The notes under the pieces: model-generated | Seen by the model: the letters and a program-made list of their open reading frames with translations, nothing else | Told to the model about the DNA's origin: nothing | Database searches by the model: none | Shown: piece after piece, positions 46,530 through 57,379 of the stretch | How positions within the stretch are numbered: the first letter of the stretch is position 1 | Layout: every line of letters begins with the position of its first letter | Made by a program: the position numbers and the translations under genes | Assembly: GCF_000003815.2 (NCBI RefSeq) | Contig: NC_049983.1 | Coordinates: 22,653,552 to 22,717,551, forward strand | DNA length: 64,000 bases | Direction: 5' to 3' | Source: Branchiostoma floridae | Taxonomy: Eukaryota; Chordata; Leptocardii; Amphioxiformes; Branchiostomatidae

Positions 46530-47255
46530 AGATACAAGCAAAGCCATACAGGCTTGTAACATCAATTCTTGATTCATGATGTACAAAAGTGTCAAAACGT
46601 CAGGCATGCGTTGACAACTCATTTGTACATGTCTTTAACATATTAGCATTGACAAAGGTATTTCAGTAGAAGCGTAAGTTAACCTTTATGTTACATATGC
46701 AAGCAACTTCTTACATTTTCCTTGAAACAATGTTTTCAGCACTTAAAAATGTAAGAATATAAATATTTGGATTAAGCCTATTAGTGTTTTTGCTCGAGCG
46801 CATTAGATGTGAGTGTTCAGAAGATCCTGCCCATCAAATAAAGCCAGTGATGCCTAGCGAAACTTCAAATTACACTATGAACAGGATTGTTGTGCATGTA
46901 TTTTGTTTTGATGTAGTAATACAATATGACAAATTCTGTCTTTAAAAGACTGTCTTGACTTGCTTAAAAACTGTCTTGACTTACTTAAAGAAAATTGTCA
47001 GTTGTCCTTAAAATGTTTTATATTGTATTAAAAACGCAAATCCATTTTGGAATTATTTACAAAATTCAACATCACAAAGATTAGGGCAAACTACACCTTA
47101 CAGAAACTCACGTTTGTAGTTTTTGACACTATATACTGTATTCCGTGTCTAGGTGGAATCTTGATATAACTTAGGTTTTAAATGTTTTAATAGGGTTATT
47201 TATGAAGTCACGTACAAATTTAAGCATCAGTGTGTCCAGGGACATGTTTTGAGTT

Positions 47256-49778
47256 TCAGGCATCTTTCAAGGATTCACTTGCGGCCTGGGCCCCACCCTG
47301 CCCTGTCTGATCATGCCCAGTGATCGTGACATTAGCTGCTGCGCTACTGAAAACGACTGGATTGGGTGGGCCTGAGGGAGGGTTCTGGGTCTTGCTCTTG
47401 CACCAGATTATGAGAATGATGGTGCCGACAAGGAGAGTAACTCCTAATGCGCCACACACAGAGCCAACGAGCACAGGTATGGACAGAGTGGGAGCAGATT
47501 CATGGGAACTCCTAGTGTCTGGTTTGTTAGAGGGGACAGCCATAGGAAGGGGTGAAGTCGCTCTTGCCATTGTACCAGTTGTGGTCACTTCGTGGACATA
47601 AATGATCAGTGAGGCAAACGTTGAGCCAACAGGACTTGTTGCAATGCAGAGATACAGGCCAGCATCTGCTGCTGCAGTAACATTGGTTATGGCGATGGTA
47701 CCATCCACCTCCACAGTCACCCTCCCACCTGACTCAACAGTTGCATTCAGTCCAGATGGGAGGGTGACTGTGATGTCTGGTGTGGGGATTCCTGAAGCTT
47801 CACAGACCAAATGGAGTGTCTCCCCCTCTACTATTGTGTTATTGTCACCCTTCCCAAACCTCACTATTGCTGGCTCTTCACAGATCAAATCTTCAATACG
47901 CAGATTTTTAAGCTTTTGTCCGCGTAAGTTTCTGTTGATAGGTCCGTCACATGTGATTTGGTTTTCAAATGAATCAGACCACCAAGGAATCGACCCACTG
48001 ATCAGTTGCCTGAAGGGAACCATCCTACAGTCACACTGCCAGGGGTTGTTGTTGATATCTACATCAGAGATTGATGACAGTACTGTAAACATATCTGCGT
48101 GAAGGACTTCAATTCTATTCTGATTCAGCCTGAACTTGCGAAGTTGTTTCGTTGGACTAAAAGTTCCAATCTGAATATCACTGATCTCATTATTGTACAG
48201 CTCAAATGTCTGCAAGTTTCCCAGCCCTGTGAACATGTCAGATCTGAGGTTTGTTAACTTGTTAAAGTGCAGGTGCAAGGTGGTCAGTTGTGGTGTTGAA
48301 TTGAAAGTTCTACCCTGAATATCACTGATCTCATTATTGTCCAGCTCAAGTGTCTGCAAGTTTCCCAGCCCTGTGAACATGTCAGATCTGAGGTTTGTTA
48401 ACTTGTTATTATACAGCCTCAAGTCTGTCAGTTGTGGTGTTGAATTGAAAGTTCTACCCTGAATATCACTGATCTCATTATTGTACAGCTCAAGTGTCTG
48501 CAAGTTTCCCAGCCCTGTAAACATGCCAGATGTGAGGTTTGTTAACTTGTTATTATACAGCCTCAAGTCTGGCAGTTGTGGTGTTGAATTGAAAGTTCCA
48601 GCCTGAATATCACTGATGTCATTACTGTACAGCGTAAGCTCCTGCAAGTTTCCCAGCCCTGTGAACATGTCAGATCTGAGGTTTGTTAACTTGTTATCAT
48701 ACAGCCTCAAGTCTGTCAGTTGTGGTGTTGAATTGAAAGTTCCAGCCTGAATATCACTGATCTCATTATTGTACAGGTAAAGTTCCTGCAAGTTTCTAAG
48801 CCCTGTGAACATGTCAGATCTGAGGTTTGTTAACTTGTTATCATACAGCCTCAAGTCTGTCAGTTGCGGTGTTGAATTGAAAGTTCCAGCCTGAATATCA
48901 CTGATCTCATTATTGTACAGGTAAAGTTCCTGCAAGTTTCCCAGCCCTGTGAACATGTCAGATCTGAGGTTTGTTAACTTGTTATCATACAGCCACAAGT
49001 CTGTCAGTTGTGGTGTTGACTTGAAAGTTCCAGGCTGAATGTTGTCTATCACATTATGTTGCAGCTCAAGCCACTGCAAGTTTCCCAGCCCTGTGAACAT
49101 GTCAGATCTGAGGTTTGCTAATTTGTTCTCAACCAGTCGCAAGAGGGTCAGTTGTGGTGTTGAATTGAAAGTTCCAGCCTGAATATCACTGATGTCATTA
49201 CTGTACAGCGTAAGCTCCTGCAAGTTTCCCAGCCCTGTGAACATGCCAGATCTGAGGTTCTGTAACTCGTTCATGTGAAGGTGCAAGGAGGTCAGTTGTG
49301 GTGTTGAATTGAAAGTTCCAGCCTGAATATAACTGATGTCATTACTGTGCAGCCTAAGGTCCTGTAAGTTTCCCAGCCCTGTAAACATGTCAGCACTAAG
49401 GTTGGATAGGCGGTTCTCAGAAAGACCCAAATATGTCAGATCTGGCAAGTTATAGAATGCGTTTCTATTGATTTTGGCAATACCATTGAATGCTAGCTCT
49501 AGATGTACCAAGCTAACAAACTGTGTACGTGCATGTGACAAAAAAGACCGATCTAATGTTGTGGGCATTATATTTTGCCGAAAATCAAGGTGGGTGATGC
49601 CTGCTGCCAGGCCTGCTGGCAGGTTTGCCAGCATGGTCTGAGCAACACTGGTGAGGTTCTCGTTCCGGCAGGTAACAGTAGAACCATCTTCAGATATGTC
49701 GCAGTCCGGGTCGGTTGATCCAAACACCTTCAGGATGATCAAAAGGAACAACAGGGACGCTAGCAGCTTTCCACCCAT
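47256..49778 (-). CDS. LRR-Ig transmembrane receptor B, 840 aa
   Basis: Single coding exon with the same N terminus as A (MGGKLLASLLFLLI signal peptide). It has about 21 LRRs, nearly all in LGNLQ/TPQLT pairs of 48 residues, then LRR-CT, one Ig domain (about 630-730), and a threonine/serine/proline stalk (TTTGTMARATSPLPMA). A transmembrane helix near 767-792 and a tail of about 48 residues ending SESLKDA complete it. Several repeats are almost identical at the DNA level (anchor TTTGTTAACTTGTTAT), which implies recent expansion. Likely a cell-surface recognition protein. The start is supported by the signal peptide and the acceptor just upstream. Confidence 0.95.
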   Translation of the reverse strand: MGGKLLASLLFLLIILKVFGSTDPDCDISEDGSTVTCRNENLTSVAQTMLANLPAGLAAGITHLDFRQNIMPTTLDRSFLSHARTQFVSLVHLELAFNGIAKINRNAFYNLPDLTYLGLSENRLSNLSADMFTGLGNLQDLRLHSNDISYIQAGTFNSTPQLTSLHLHMNELQNLRSGMFTGLGNLQELTLYSNDISDIQAGTFNSTPQLTLLRLVENKLANLRSDMFTGLGNLQWLELQHNVIDNIQPGTFKSTPQLTDLWLYDNKLTNLRSDMFTGLGNLQELYLYNNEISDIQAGTFNSTPQLTDLRLYDNKLTNLRSDMFTGLRNLQELYLYNNEISDIQAGTFNSTPQLTDLRLYDNKLTNLRSDMFTGLGNLQELTLYSNDISDIQAGTFNSTPQLPDLRLYNNKLTNLTSGMFTGLGNLQTLELYNNEISDIQGRTFNSTPQLTDLRLYNNKLTNLRSDMFTGLGNLQTLELDNNEISDIQGRTFNSTPQLTTLHLHFNKLTNLRSDMFTGLGNLQTFELYNNEISDIQIGTFSPTKQLRKFRLNQNRIEVLHADMFTVLSSISDVDINNNPWQCDCRMVPFRQLISGSIPWWSDSFENQITCDGPINRNLRGQKLKNLRIEDLICEEPAIVRFGKGDNNTIVEGETLHLVCEASGIPTPDITVTLPSGLNATVESGGRVTVEVDGTIAITNVTAAADAGLYLCIATSPVGSTFASLIIYVHEVTTTGTMARATSPLPMAVPSNKPDTRSSHESAPTLSIPVLVGSVCGALGVTLLVGTIILIIWCKSKTQNPPSGPPNPVVFSSAAANVTITGHDQTGQGGAQAASESLKDA

Positions 49779-50650
49779 ACTTCCTCTATGTTCTGATGCA
49801 GGGAGGTAAACATGTAACTAATGAATACTATAAATTCTTTTTAGACATTCGAAACAAAAGTTATTTTTCTAAAATAAGTGCCTTTATTTTCTGATAGCTG
49901 ACAGCAGCGTAATATTTAGCTATAGACCTTCCTTGTCAAAAAGTCCTAACAAATTTCAGACAAGAGTTAATTCAGATTGCTCCTCAGCAATCTAACTTGT
50001 ATCTGTTTTCGCTGTTTTAAAATTATACTTTGAGACTTTATTTGAAAATCCGTTAGTGACGTGCCATATGGCACGGCATTAATCTTCCTGGACTTCATGA
50101 CAAAACAAAGATGTACATGTACTACTTAGTTGGTATTAAGTTGGTACCAATATTCAGTACTCTCACCACAAGCATGTCAGGGATGGAAGAGAAGGAAACC
50201 ACAAACAAAGATGTACATGTACTGCTGAGTTGGTACCACTATTCAGTACTCTCACCACTAGCATGTCATAGTATACATTGTATTGATCTACATTGTGTTC
50301 AGTTCCTTCGTATATGAGAATGACCTTACACATAAAATTATGTTTTCAGTCATCAGAATGATGTGATTAGTCAAGAACACAATATCTAGCAAGTTGCTAC
50401 TTGGAAGTCTTGATTCAGGGCAGAATATCAGACTTTCACAGAAATTTACAAGTTAATCTCCCAAAAGGGGTCACCTTTGCTCAATTCATCTGGATCCTTT
50501 ACAAGCAGAAGAGCGCCAGACACAAGACAGTGATAAAACACTTACCCAGATACAGCGTCCTGAAGAAATGTACCGACAGAAACATTCAAGTGCGTCTGCA
50601 GAAGAAAAGCTCTCTTGAGCTGCAATGTCAGCTTGCTCGGCAAAAAATAT
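49779..50650 (-). other. 5' leader of gene B: acceptor, intron and non-coding exon
   Basis: The arrangement matches gene A: CCTGCATCAG acceptor before the ATG, GTAAGT donor at 50545-50540 and leader exon from 50546. The sequence between is nearly identical to 42653-43400. Confidence 0.6.
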
Positions 50651-52283
50651 GACTGGCCACAGGTGTGTTTAATTATTTATTTATTTATTCTTTGGGCTGT
50701 TTACAGACAGTCAGGGCTGCCCAACAAGCCATAGGCTATTGCCAAGGGCTAACCGTGGAACAGGACGAACAGGTGTGTTTTACAAGTTCGGTCCCGCTAA
50801 TTAACTTTTTTTCTGAAAGGCGATCTTTTTTAGTTTAATATCCGATCTTTCTGATTTATTGTTAGCGTGACCGAGATAGGTAACTGAATATCACACCGTA
50901 AAAATTCGAACACGAATTGGCCTGGGCTGCCGTGCAACACTTCCAGTGCAGAGGAAGTCCCGAGGAACTTCGGACGGGACGGTCACAAGAATGGCGTTTA
51001 TATGCCAAAACAGTGGCTCTCATCCCCAACCCAGTCATACTACATGTACCGTTTAACGGCTTTGTTTCTTGAAAATTAAGGGTGACAATGTCTAAAATTG
51101 ACTGAGAAATGAATATCAAAATTCAAATTTTGTACGAATTCCTCAGAAATTTAGTCATACAGCTTGGAATAAGGTACTTCAGGGCTATCATGTGACGAGA
51201 TGCTTGATGAAAATATAAGATATTTACATAGCTAACTGCTTGCGTGCGTACAAAGCTAGTATGGTATGTCATATCAGCTGACTTGATGCAGGAACACGCA
51301 GCTGCATCCCTAACAAGCGGGCGTGTTGTTGTCTGTAATATGTTTGTGGAGCAAGCTGTAACGCCTCGCAACTGCTCCCATATTTGGAATAAATTCCGTT
51401 GATTCGGTGGGCGGGGCTAGCAAGCAGTACAATTTGACTTCGCTGTGTGACGCTTGAGGCATGCAACAAACTGCATATATATCACTATACACATTCTATG
51501 CACACTCAACACCATACACATCGCCAATGCAGATAACTGTCCAATTATGGAGTTTATTAGATAAAAGCAAAGCCATACAGGCTTGTAACATCAATTCTTG
51601 ATTCATGATGTACAAAAGTGTCAAAACGTTAGGCATGCGTTGACAACTCATTTGTACATGTCTTTAACATATTAGCATTGACAAAGGTATTTCAGTAGAA
51701 GCGTAAGTTAACCTTTATGTTACATATGCAAGCAACTTCTAATATTTTCCTTGAAACAATGTTTTCAGCACTAAAAATGTAAGAATATAAATATTTGGAT
51801 TAAGCCTATTAGTGTTTTTGCTCAAGCGCATTAGATATGAGTGTGCAGAAGATCCTGTCCATCAAATAAAGCCAGTGATGCCTATCGAAACTTCAAATTA
51901 TACTATGAACAGGATTGTTGTGCATGTATTTTGTTTTGCTGTAGTAATACAATATGACAAATTCTGTCTTTAAAAGACTGTCTTGACTTGCTTAAAAACT
52001 GTCTTGACTTACTTAAAGAAAATTGTCAGTTGTCTTTAAAATGTTTTATATTGTATTAAAAACGCAAATCCATTTTGGAATCATTTACAAAATTCAACAT
52101 TAAAAAGATTAGGGCAAGTTACACCTTACAGAAACTCACGTTTGTAGTTTTTGACACTATATACTGTATTCCGTGTCTAGGTGGAATATTGATATAACTT
52201 AGGTTTTAAATGTTTTAATAGGGTTATTTATGAAGTACTGTACAAATTTAAGCATCAGTGTGTCCAGGGACATGTTTTGAGTT

Positions 52284-54767
52284 TCAGGCATCTTTCAAGG
52301 ATTCACTTGTGGCCTGTGTCCCACCCTGCCCTGTCTGATCATGCCCAGTGATCGTGACACTAGCTGCTGCGCTACTGAAAACGACAGGATTGGGTGGGCC
52401 GGAGGAAGGGTTCTGGGCCTTCCTCTTGCACCAGATTGTGAGAATGATGGTGCCAACAAGGAGAGTCACTCCTAATGCGCCACACACAGAGCCAACGAGC
52501 ACAGGTATGGACAGAGTGGGAGTAGACTCATCGGAACTCCTGATGTCTGGTTTCTTAGAGGGGTCAGCCATAGGAAGGAGTGAAGTCGCTCTTGCCATTG
52601 TACCAGTTGTGGTCACTTTCAGATGGACATTTACAACCAGTGAGGCAAACGTTGAGCCAACAGGACTTGTTGCAATGCAGACATACAGACCAGCATCCGC
52701 TGCTGCAGTGACATTGTTGATGGTGATGGTACCATTCACATCCACAGTCACCCTCCCACCTGACTCAGCAGTTGTATTCAGTCCAAATGGGAGGGTGACT
52801 GTGATGTCTGGTGTGGGGATTCCTGAAGCTTCGCAAACCAAATAGAGTGTCTCTCCCTCTACCACTGTGTTATTGTCACTCTTCCCAAAGCTCACTATTG
52901 TTGGCTCTTCACAGATCAGATCTTCAATACGCATATCTTCAAGCTTTTGTCCGCGTAAGTTTCTACTGATAGGTCCGTCACATGTGATTTGGTTTTCGAA
53001 TGAATCAGACCACCAAGGAGTCGACCCACTCATCATCTGCCTGAATGGAACCATCCTACAGTCACACTGCCAGGGGTTGTTGCTGATATCTACATAAGAG
53101 ATTGATGATAGTATTGCAAACATCTCTGCGTTTAGCACTGCAAGTCTATTCTGATCTAACAACAGCTTAGTCAGTTGTGATGTTGAATTGAAAGTCCCAG
53201 CCTGAATGTCCCTTATACAATTATCAAACAGCCAAAGCTCCTGCAAGTTTCCCAGCCCTGTAAACATGTCGGATGTGAGGTGTGCTATCTTGTTCCCACC
53301 CAAGTACAAAAATTCCAGTCGTGGTGTTGAAATGAAAGTCCCAGCCTGAATGTCACGGATCCCATTTCTTTGCAGCTGAAGACGCTCCAAGTTTTCCAGC
53401 CCTATGAACATGTCAGATCTGAGGTTTGTCAACTTGTTATCATCCATGAACAAGTCTCTCAGTTGTAATGTTGAAATGAAAGTCCCTGCCTGAATATCAT
53501 TAATCTCATTATGTTGCAGCTGAAAATGCTGCAAGTTTCTCAGCCCTGTAAACATGCCAGACCTGAGGCTTGTTAACTTAGTGTTATGTATTTTCAATAT
53601 CTCCAGTAGTAATGTTGAATTGAAAGTCCTAGCCTGAATGTCCTTAATCTCATTATGTTGCAGCCCAAGACGCTGCAAGTTTCCCAGACCTGTAAACATG
53701 CCAGATCTGAGGTGTGTTAACTTGTTCCCATTCAGGAACAAGTATTCCAGGCGTGGTGTTGAAATGAAAGTCTCAGCCTCAATATCATTAATCTCATTAC
53801 TACGCAGATCAAGATGCTGCACGTTCCCCAGCCCTGTAAACATGCCAGATCTGAGGCTTGTTAACTTGTTGTTTTCCAGGTTCAGGATTCCCAGTTGTGG
53901 TGTTGAAGTGAATGTTCCAGCCTGAATATCACTGATCTCGTTATTGTGCAAAGAAATGGTCTGCAGATTACCCAGTCCTCTAAACATGTCAGTTCTGAGG
54001 TTTGTTAACTTGTTATGATAAAGTGTCAAATATTCCAATTGTGTTGTTGAGTTGAAAGTTCCAGCCTGGATATCATTAATATCATTATCGTGCAATGTCA
54101 GTACCTGCAAGTTTTCCAGCCCTGTAAACATGTCAGAACTGAGGTCTGTTAATGTGTTCCCATCCAGCCAAAGTTTCTGCAAGTTGTTCAGCCGATAGAA
54201 CATGTTAGGACTGAGGTTTGATAATTTGTTGTCATGCAGCCCAAGTTTCTGCAAATTTCCCAGCCATGTGAACATGTCAGGACTGAGGTTTGTTAATTTG
54301 TTATTACCCATGTATAAGTCTCTAAGTTGTGGCGTTGAATTGAAAGTTCCAGCCTGAATATTATTGATCTCATTAAGATATAAGCTAAGGTACTCCAGGT
54401 TCCCCAGCCCTGTAAACATGTCAGCACTGACGTTGGACAGGCTGTTCTCTTTAAGATCCAAATTGATCAAATCTGACAAATAATAGAATGCTTGGCCATT
54501 GATTTTGTCAATATGATTGCGACTTAAGTCTAGGTGTGTCAAGCTCCCATACGATTGGAAATCAGACTGACTTAATGTCGTGATTAGATTCCTTTTCAAA
54601 TCAAGGGTAGTGATGTTTGCCGGCAGGTCCTGGGGAACGCTGGTCAGGTCCATGTAGTAGCAGTCAGCATAGGAACCAGAAATGCTGCAGGAAGCTTCTG
54701 TTGATCCAAACACCTTCAGGATGATCAGAAGGGATAACAGCATCTTTGGCAGCATCTCATCGCCCAT
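52284..54767 (-). CDS. LRR-Ig transmembrane receptor C, 827 aa
   Basis: Single coding exon. The signal peptide (MGDEMLPKMLLSLLIILKVF) is related to that of A and B but distinct. About 21 LRRs follow, much more diverged between units than in B and including two consecutive units of the LSP/LSS type (LGNLQKLGLHDNKLSNLSPN). The LRR-CT, Ig, stalk, membrane helix and tail (ending SESLKDA) are close to those of B. So the recognition part has diverged while the membrane-proximal part stayed similar. Function is inferred as surface recognition, as for the other LRRIG proteins. Confidence 0.95.
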   Translation of the reverse strand: MGDEMLPKMLLSLLIILKVFGSTEASCSISGSYADCYYMDLTSVPQDLPANITTLDLKRNLITTLSQSDFQSYGSLTHLDLSRNHIDKINGQAFYYLSDLINLDLKENSLSNVSADMFTGLGNLEYLSLYLNEINNIQAGTFNSTPQLRDLYMGNNKLTNLSPDMFTWLGNLQKLGLHDNKLSNLSPNMFYRLNNLQKLWLDGNTLTDLSSDMFTGLENLQVLTLHDNDINDIQAGTFNSTTQLEYLTLYHNKLTNLRTDMFRGLGNLQTISLHNNEISDIQAGTFTSTPQLGILNLENNKLTSLRSGMFTGLGNVQHLDLRSNEINDIEAETFISTPRLEYLFLNGNKLTHLRSGMFTGLGNLQRLGLQHNEIKDIQARTFNSTLLLEILKIHNTKLTSLRSGMFTGLRNLQHFQLQHNEINDIQAGTFISTLQLRDLFMDDNKLTNLRSDMFIGLENLERLQLQRNGIRDIQAGTFISTPRLEFLYLGGNKIAHLTSDMFTGLGNLQELWLFDNCIRDIQAGTFNSTSQLTKLLLDQNRLAVLNAEMFAILSSISYVDISNNPWQCDCRMVPFRQMMSGSTPWWSDSFENQITCDGPISRNLRGQKLEDMRIEDLICEEPTIVSFGKSDNNTVVEGETLYLVCEASGIPTPDITVTLPFGLNTTAESGGRVTVDVNGTITINNVTAAADAGLYVCIATSPVGSTFASLVVNVHLKVTTTGTMARATSLLPMADPSKKPDIRSSDESTPTLSIPVLVGSVCGALGVTLLVGTIILTIWCKRKAQNPSSGPPNPVVFSSAAASVTITGHDQTGQGGTQATSESLKDA

Positions 54768-55069
54768 TCTGATCTATGTGCCCTAGTGCAGGAAGAAGGT
54801 CACAAGTACAACATAGGGGCACTATACGTCCTTCACTATTAGACTCTTCAAACAAAAATGCATTTTACAGAATAAAGCCTTGTGTGGCAATATGTCCTGA
54901 TAACGAGAGAAATAATGTATCAAAAGCCTAGAACATAGAACAGGTACAATGTATGGCAATCTGAATATACACGGGAGTAGAAATATATACTATTGCAAAT
55001 ATCTAACAACTAATCTAATCTAATGTAATGTAACAATATAAACAATGTAGATATATGTGGAGAAGGAGA

Positions 55070-55754
55070 CCTCAGCCAACCGTTCACACTTACGCCACAT
55101 CTTCAGAAAAGACGCTGGAGCCGCATGTTCCCCGTTTAGGAACTTTATTCGAACCAACACACAACAAACATGTTTCGCCGTGTGGCTTCCTCAGTGTTAT
55201 GGGCTCGAATGAGCATAGTACAGCATNNNNNNNNNNNNNNNNNNNNNNNNNNNNNNNNNNNNNNNNNNNNNNNNNNNNNNNNNNNNNNNNNNNNNNNNNN
55301 NNNNNNNNNNNNNNNNNNNNNNNNNNGTGCAGTCTGCTCTAGGACTGGCACATAACATGACCTCAGTTGGCCTTTAAACATGACTTCATCTATTGTTCTA
55401 GAACAATCGTACTTGTCATAAAGTCAATAAAGCAAAATAAGAGAGTCCAATGTTGTTTCTAGTGTTACGATGCCCTTGCAGCTTTGCTGACTCTTCTTGC
55501 TCTGGCGTTGAAGCTCTGGCGTCTCAGCGCTGCAGGCTTTGGCAACAGTGGCGACGTCTTCAGGCTCTCTTCTTTTGCTGTGAAGTCTTGAGCTGTGATG
55601 GCTGGGCAGTGTTGCTGTGCTCGTCTTAGGCGGCGATGTTTCTTCAGCTTCCTCTCTTGTATGAAGTTCGTTGGGCTGGTGATCGGGATCTCCTCTGGGT
55701 CCGGAGTTCCAGAGCGATGCTTACCGGCGAAGTCGATCCATTGAGAGAGTTTAG
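55070..55754. mobile_element. Insertion flanked by 22-bp direct repeats
   Basis: TAGATATATGTGGAGAAGGA plus GA occurs at 55048-55069 and 55755-55776. The inserted DNA has GC-rich character unlike its surroundings. The minus strand has an open stretch rich in R, K and A from about 55737 to 55468. Long target duplications point to a retroelement, but no recognisable reverse transcriptase is present. The GAAACATGTT-containing part resembles ends of Penelope-like elements; that is a weak guess. Confidence 0.55.
55227..55326. other. Assembly gap, 100 N
   Basis: One hundred N bases inside the insertion; the true length is unknown. Frames crossing it are not meaningful. Confidence 1.
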
Positions 55755-56063
55755 TAGATATATGTGGAGAAGGAGATACACAATATAAACAATGTAGGCA
55801 ATATCATAAAAGCTAATACTTCAGACCATGTTGTCAATATAGCATTGTCTCGTTTTTGCAAGGAGTTGTAAATGAATTGGCCTACGTAGGCAGATATGTG
55901 AACAGGACATGATAGTATCACATTGAATATCTCTCTCTTAAAATTTGGTAGTACAAGATCGGACTTATATACAATAGATTGTAATAACTTTTAGCGGTCT
56001 TCTTCGTAGGTCGGACAATCTATTATGAAGCGGAATTCGTTCCCTATGTCATTAAGATAGAAA

Positions 56064-56480
56064 ATGAAAACATATTTGCAGTGGATGTCACTTGAAGACA
56101 TAAGGCAAATGTCCAGACTTTCCATGATGTACAAAATGACCAATAAACTGGCTGACGTGCTGACTGATAAGTATCTAATACCAGCTCAAAAAAGAACAAG
56201 AAACAGCCATGCCTTCAAATACCAGAGTTACCAACCTAGGATTGATGTGTGCAAAAATTCGTACTTTCCCAGAACTATCGTAGAGTGGAATTTGTTATCA
56301 CCAAGTACAGCATGGGCATCTTCTCTGGGTAGTTTTAAAGAACGCTTGCAGATAGATGTGCGAAAGTTAGGTGTAACGGGTCGTTCGGTGTAATATAACC
56401 AGCTGCCGCGCCGCGTGCCTGCGAAGCTGGTGTGTTACGCCGAACGGCGGTTATATCGGCTATATAGATACAGATAGACC
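56064..56480 (+). mobile_element. LINE fragment: C-terminal end of a reverse transcriptase ORF and 3' tail
   Basis: The frame 56064-56393 encodes a 109-aa stretch with the pattern typical of the end of non-LTR retrotransposon ORF2 in marine invertebrates: LSMMYKMTNKLADV, a DKYLIPA block, RTRNSHAFKYQ, NSYFPRTIVEWNLL and a short SLGSFKERL end. It is followed by a palindromic 3' tail (AACGGGTCGTTCGGTGTAAT, GCCGAACGGCGG) and ATACAGATAGA. The catalytic part is missing, so this is a 5'-truncated dead copy, probably of a CR1/Jockey-like LINE. Confidence 0.75.
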
Positions 56481-57379
56481 TTTCTTGCCATTGCGCCAAG
56501 GAGTCGGAAATTAATATTGTACTTGTTGCGACTGTAGTGGAAGACACCAGGCTGCGCTCTGGGTAGCTGTTTCTCGTAACACACTGAGATTGAGTTAATC
56601 TATATTGCTACTCAAAAATGTAACTTGTATCTTGTTTTCGTTGTTTGAATATATGATACAGCTCAGTTGGTCCTTGTTGCAAGCATTACGTAAATATGAT
56701 ACTAAACTATGTTCAGGTTTTCCTTACAAGGGATTGAGTATAAAAATAGCATCAAAATATATCATCTGGCTTTATCTTGTTGTACGTAGTTCCTACATAT
56801 TTTCAGTCAGCAGAATGGTATCATTGGTAAAGTACACAATAGGTCACAAGTTCTCACTTGGAAGTGCTGATTTACGACAGAATGTCACAGAAATCTCCAA
56901 TTCGAATTCCCAATAGGGGTCACTGTACAAATCATTTGGATTATGGAAAGGGGAGGGGGGGGGAGCTTTTTCTTACAAGATGAAGAATCCCAAACGTAGA
57001 CAATGATAAAACTTACCTGCCCTGGGTCCAGTGTCGTGAAGAAATGTACAGCCAGAGTCACTCAAATGAGCAAATAGAAGAAAGGAGATCTTCTGATGAG
57101 CTTGATGTAGCTAGCAGAAAAACTCGATGGCTTCAAGTGGGATTCACTGGCTTGATCCAGGTAGTCAATGGCCTTTTTCCGGCAGGTGATCTTTTTATAT
57201 CCTTTTCTTTCAAATTTATTATTGCCGTATTTTATTACGTAACTGAATATCAGTCCGTAAAATTTAGAGCGCAGATTGTCCTTGGGGCGGCCGTTCAACA
57301 GTCTGGGGAGCTCCGAATGGGACGGCTACCAGAATGCCATTCAAATGACAAACCAGTTGTCCCACCCTCATCATATGGT

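Larger units (their letters stand above)
54768..57130 (-). other. 5' region of gene C, with insertions and assembly gap
   Basis: A related acceptor (GCACTAG) precedes the ATG, and a GTAAGT donor lies at 57016-57011, with a leader exon from 57017 that shares GTACATTTCTTCACGACACT with the other leaders. The presumed intron is longer than in A and B because it holds the 55070-55754 insertion and a LINE fragment. Both insertions lie within that intron. Confidence 0.5.

Noticed and set aside
47320-48102. Plus-strand open frames opposite receptor gene B (and similar ones at 40503-41264, 52348-53097 and 53638-53925)
   Set aside because: They are antisense to repetitive LRR-Ig coding sequence, and the same frames recur in each paralogue. 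No independent coding signal or family match.
55055-55381. Open frames spanning the N gap
   Set aside because: They are created by unknown bases.
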